Assembly (NCBI GenBank): GCA_029243925.1
Contig: JAQWRC010000200.1
Coordinates: 1-7,198, forward strand
Length of the DNA stretch: 7,198 nucleotides
Reading direction: 5' to 3'
Source: Phycisphaerales bacterium
GTDB taxonomy: Bacteria; Planctomycetota; Phycisphaerae; Phycisphaerales; SM1A02
Shown here: one piece after another, positions 6,546-7,198 of the stretch
Layout of the letters: each line of letters begins with the position of its first letter
Position numbering within the stretch: the stretch's first letter is position 1
Position numbers and translations under genes: made by a program
Notes under the pieces: model-generated
Told to the model about the DNA's origin: nothing
The model's database searches: none
What the model saw: only the letters and a program-made list of their open reading frames with translations

Positions 6546-6665
6546 GGCGTCACGGGGAATGGGGTATGGGTGCGAGTTGGTGGCCTGATGGCCGCAGTCG
6601 CATTCTACAGGAGGCATCGATTGGAAACCTGAACGGGCATATTCCATGTATGCTCATGCACTGCC
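6546..6665. promoter_or_regulatory. Divergent thrS/nrdR control region
   Basis: The 120 bases between the two outward-reading genes must hold both promoters unless starts lie further upstream. On the - strand TAGAAT (6607-6602) is a five-of-six -10 box, but no matching -35 is found at 15-18 nt. Its start site near 6595 would lie inside the longer thrS readings and so support ATG 6545. On the + strand no convincing -35/-10 pair for nrdR is seen, and no NrdR-box-like palindrome is visible. Confidence 0.35.
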
Positions 6666-7163
6666 ATGCTCTGTCCCCGATGTGGTGAAGACGACGACAA
6701 GGTCATTGATAGCCGCTCTTCGGAGGGCGGGGCTGTCATTCGTCGACGTCGGGAATGCCTGCCCTGTGGCATGCGGTTTACAACCTACGAGCGTGTTCAG
6801 GCAACGGGAAGACTGGTCGTTGTGAAGAAAGACGGGGCCCGTGTCCCCTTTGATCGAGAGCATGTGTTGCAGGGCATCATTGCGGCCTGTGGGAAGCGGC
6901 CGGTCCCCGAGGATCGGAAGGAAGCGGTTGCGGATGCCGTCGAGATCGAGGTGCGGCAGGCGTTTGATCGCGAAGTTCCCAGTGTTGAAATCGGACGTCG
7001 CGTGGCGGCTCGATTGCGGGAAGTCGATTCCATCGCCTACATCCGATATGCCAGCGAGTATTACGAGTTCCGCACACTCGAAGATCTGGCAGATGAAGTC
7101 AGCCGTGAGCAATCACGAACCCGCCCATCTGAAGGACAGGGCGAGTTCTTTGAAGGCGAATGA
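6666..7163 (+). CDS. nrdR: Transcriptional repressor NrdR
   Basis: A 165-residue regulator of ribonucleotide reductase genes; family length is about 150-160. The N-terminal zinc ribbon has C3, C6, C31 and C34 (MLCPRCG and CLPCG) with the family's IRRRRECLPCGMRFTTYER stretch. The ATP-cone spans about residues 50-135: VVVKKDG (51-57), PFDREHV (61-67), GKRPV (76-80) and SIAYIRYASEYYEF (122-135). In the family, the cone binds ATP or dATP and controls oligomerisation, so that dATP-rich cells repress nrd genes by binding NrdR boxes. The tail after 145 is polar and probably flexible. ATG 6666 fits the family start exactly. No Shine-Dalgarno precedes it, so it may be leaderless or nearly so. No ribonucleotide reductase gene lies in the window; its targets must be elsewhere. 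Confidence 0.95.
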   Translation: MLCPRCGEDDDKVIDSRSSEGGAVIRRRRECLPCGMRFTTYERVQATGRLVVVKKDGARVPFDREHVLQGIIAACGKRPVPEDRKEAVADAVEIEVRQAFDREVPSVEIGRRVAARLREVDSIAYIRYASEYYEFRTLEDLADEVSREQSRTRPSEGQGEFFEGE

Positions 7164-7198
7164 ACGTCTGATGATTATTTGTTGACGACCAGCGTGGC

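Noticed and set aside
6666..7163. Open frames on - opposite nrdR
   Set aside because: They are antisense to the conserved zinc ribbon and ATP-cone and show no independent motif.
7164..7198. Possible gene edge after nrdR (a - strand reading ends ATLVVNK-stop at 7175; a + strand TTG lies near 7181)
   Set aside because: Thirty-five bases are too few to support a gene end or start on either strand.

Overview
The window looks like a core-genome stretch from a moderately GC-rich Gram-negative-type bacterium, most likely a planctomycete of the Phycisphaerae kind. That placement is inference. It rests on the style of the HEAT-repeat lipoprotein, the N-terminus and acidic tail of IF3, an inserted block in threonyl-tRNA synthetase, and the scarcity of clear Shine-Dalgarno sites. 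No mobile element, CRISPR array, tRNA, rRNA or prophage signal is visible, and almost every base is accounted for by six genes plus one gene end.

Layout on the + strand, left part: the C-terminal end of an elongation factor G-type GTPase (1-135), then a HEAT-repeat lipoprotein (195-1031), then a MATE-family multidrug/Na+ or H+ antiporter (1076-2581, TTG start). On the - strand, middle part: a run read leftwards of thrS (threonyl-tRNA synthetase, 6545-4449), infC (translation initiation factor IF3, 4184-3417) and a calcineurin-like metallophosphoesterase (3355-2588). The phosphoesterase meets the MATE gene tail to tail with only 6 bases between the stop codons. On the right, nrdR (6666-7163, +) is divergent from thrS across about 120 bases.

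The translation theme is clear: EF-G-type factor, ThrRS and IF3. thrS-infC is the widely conserved order, but the usual rpmI-rplT (L35-L20) genes do not follow infC; a phosphoesterase stands there instead. The most interesting signal is at the start of infC. The best start is an AUC codon at 4184-4182 preceded at good spacing by AGGAG, just downstream of a 6-bp hairpin, in a leader of roughly 130 nt behind a good sigma70-type promoter (TGGACA-16-TATTAT). IF3 genes are known for non-canonical starts that allow IF3 to repress its own translation, so this fits an autoregulated gene, possibly with an extra RNA switch in the leader.

I found no convincing wholly new system. The findings are mainly regulatory and protein-architecture details worth checking.
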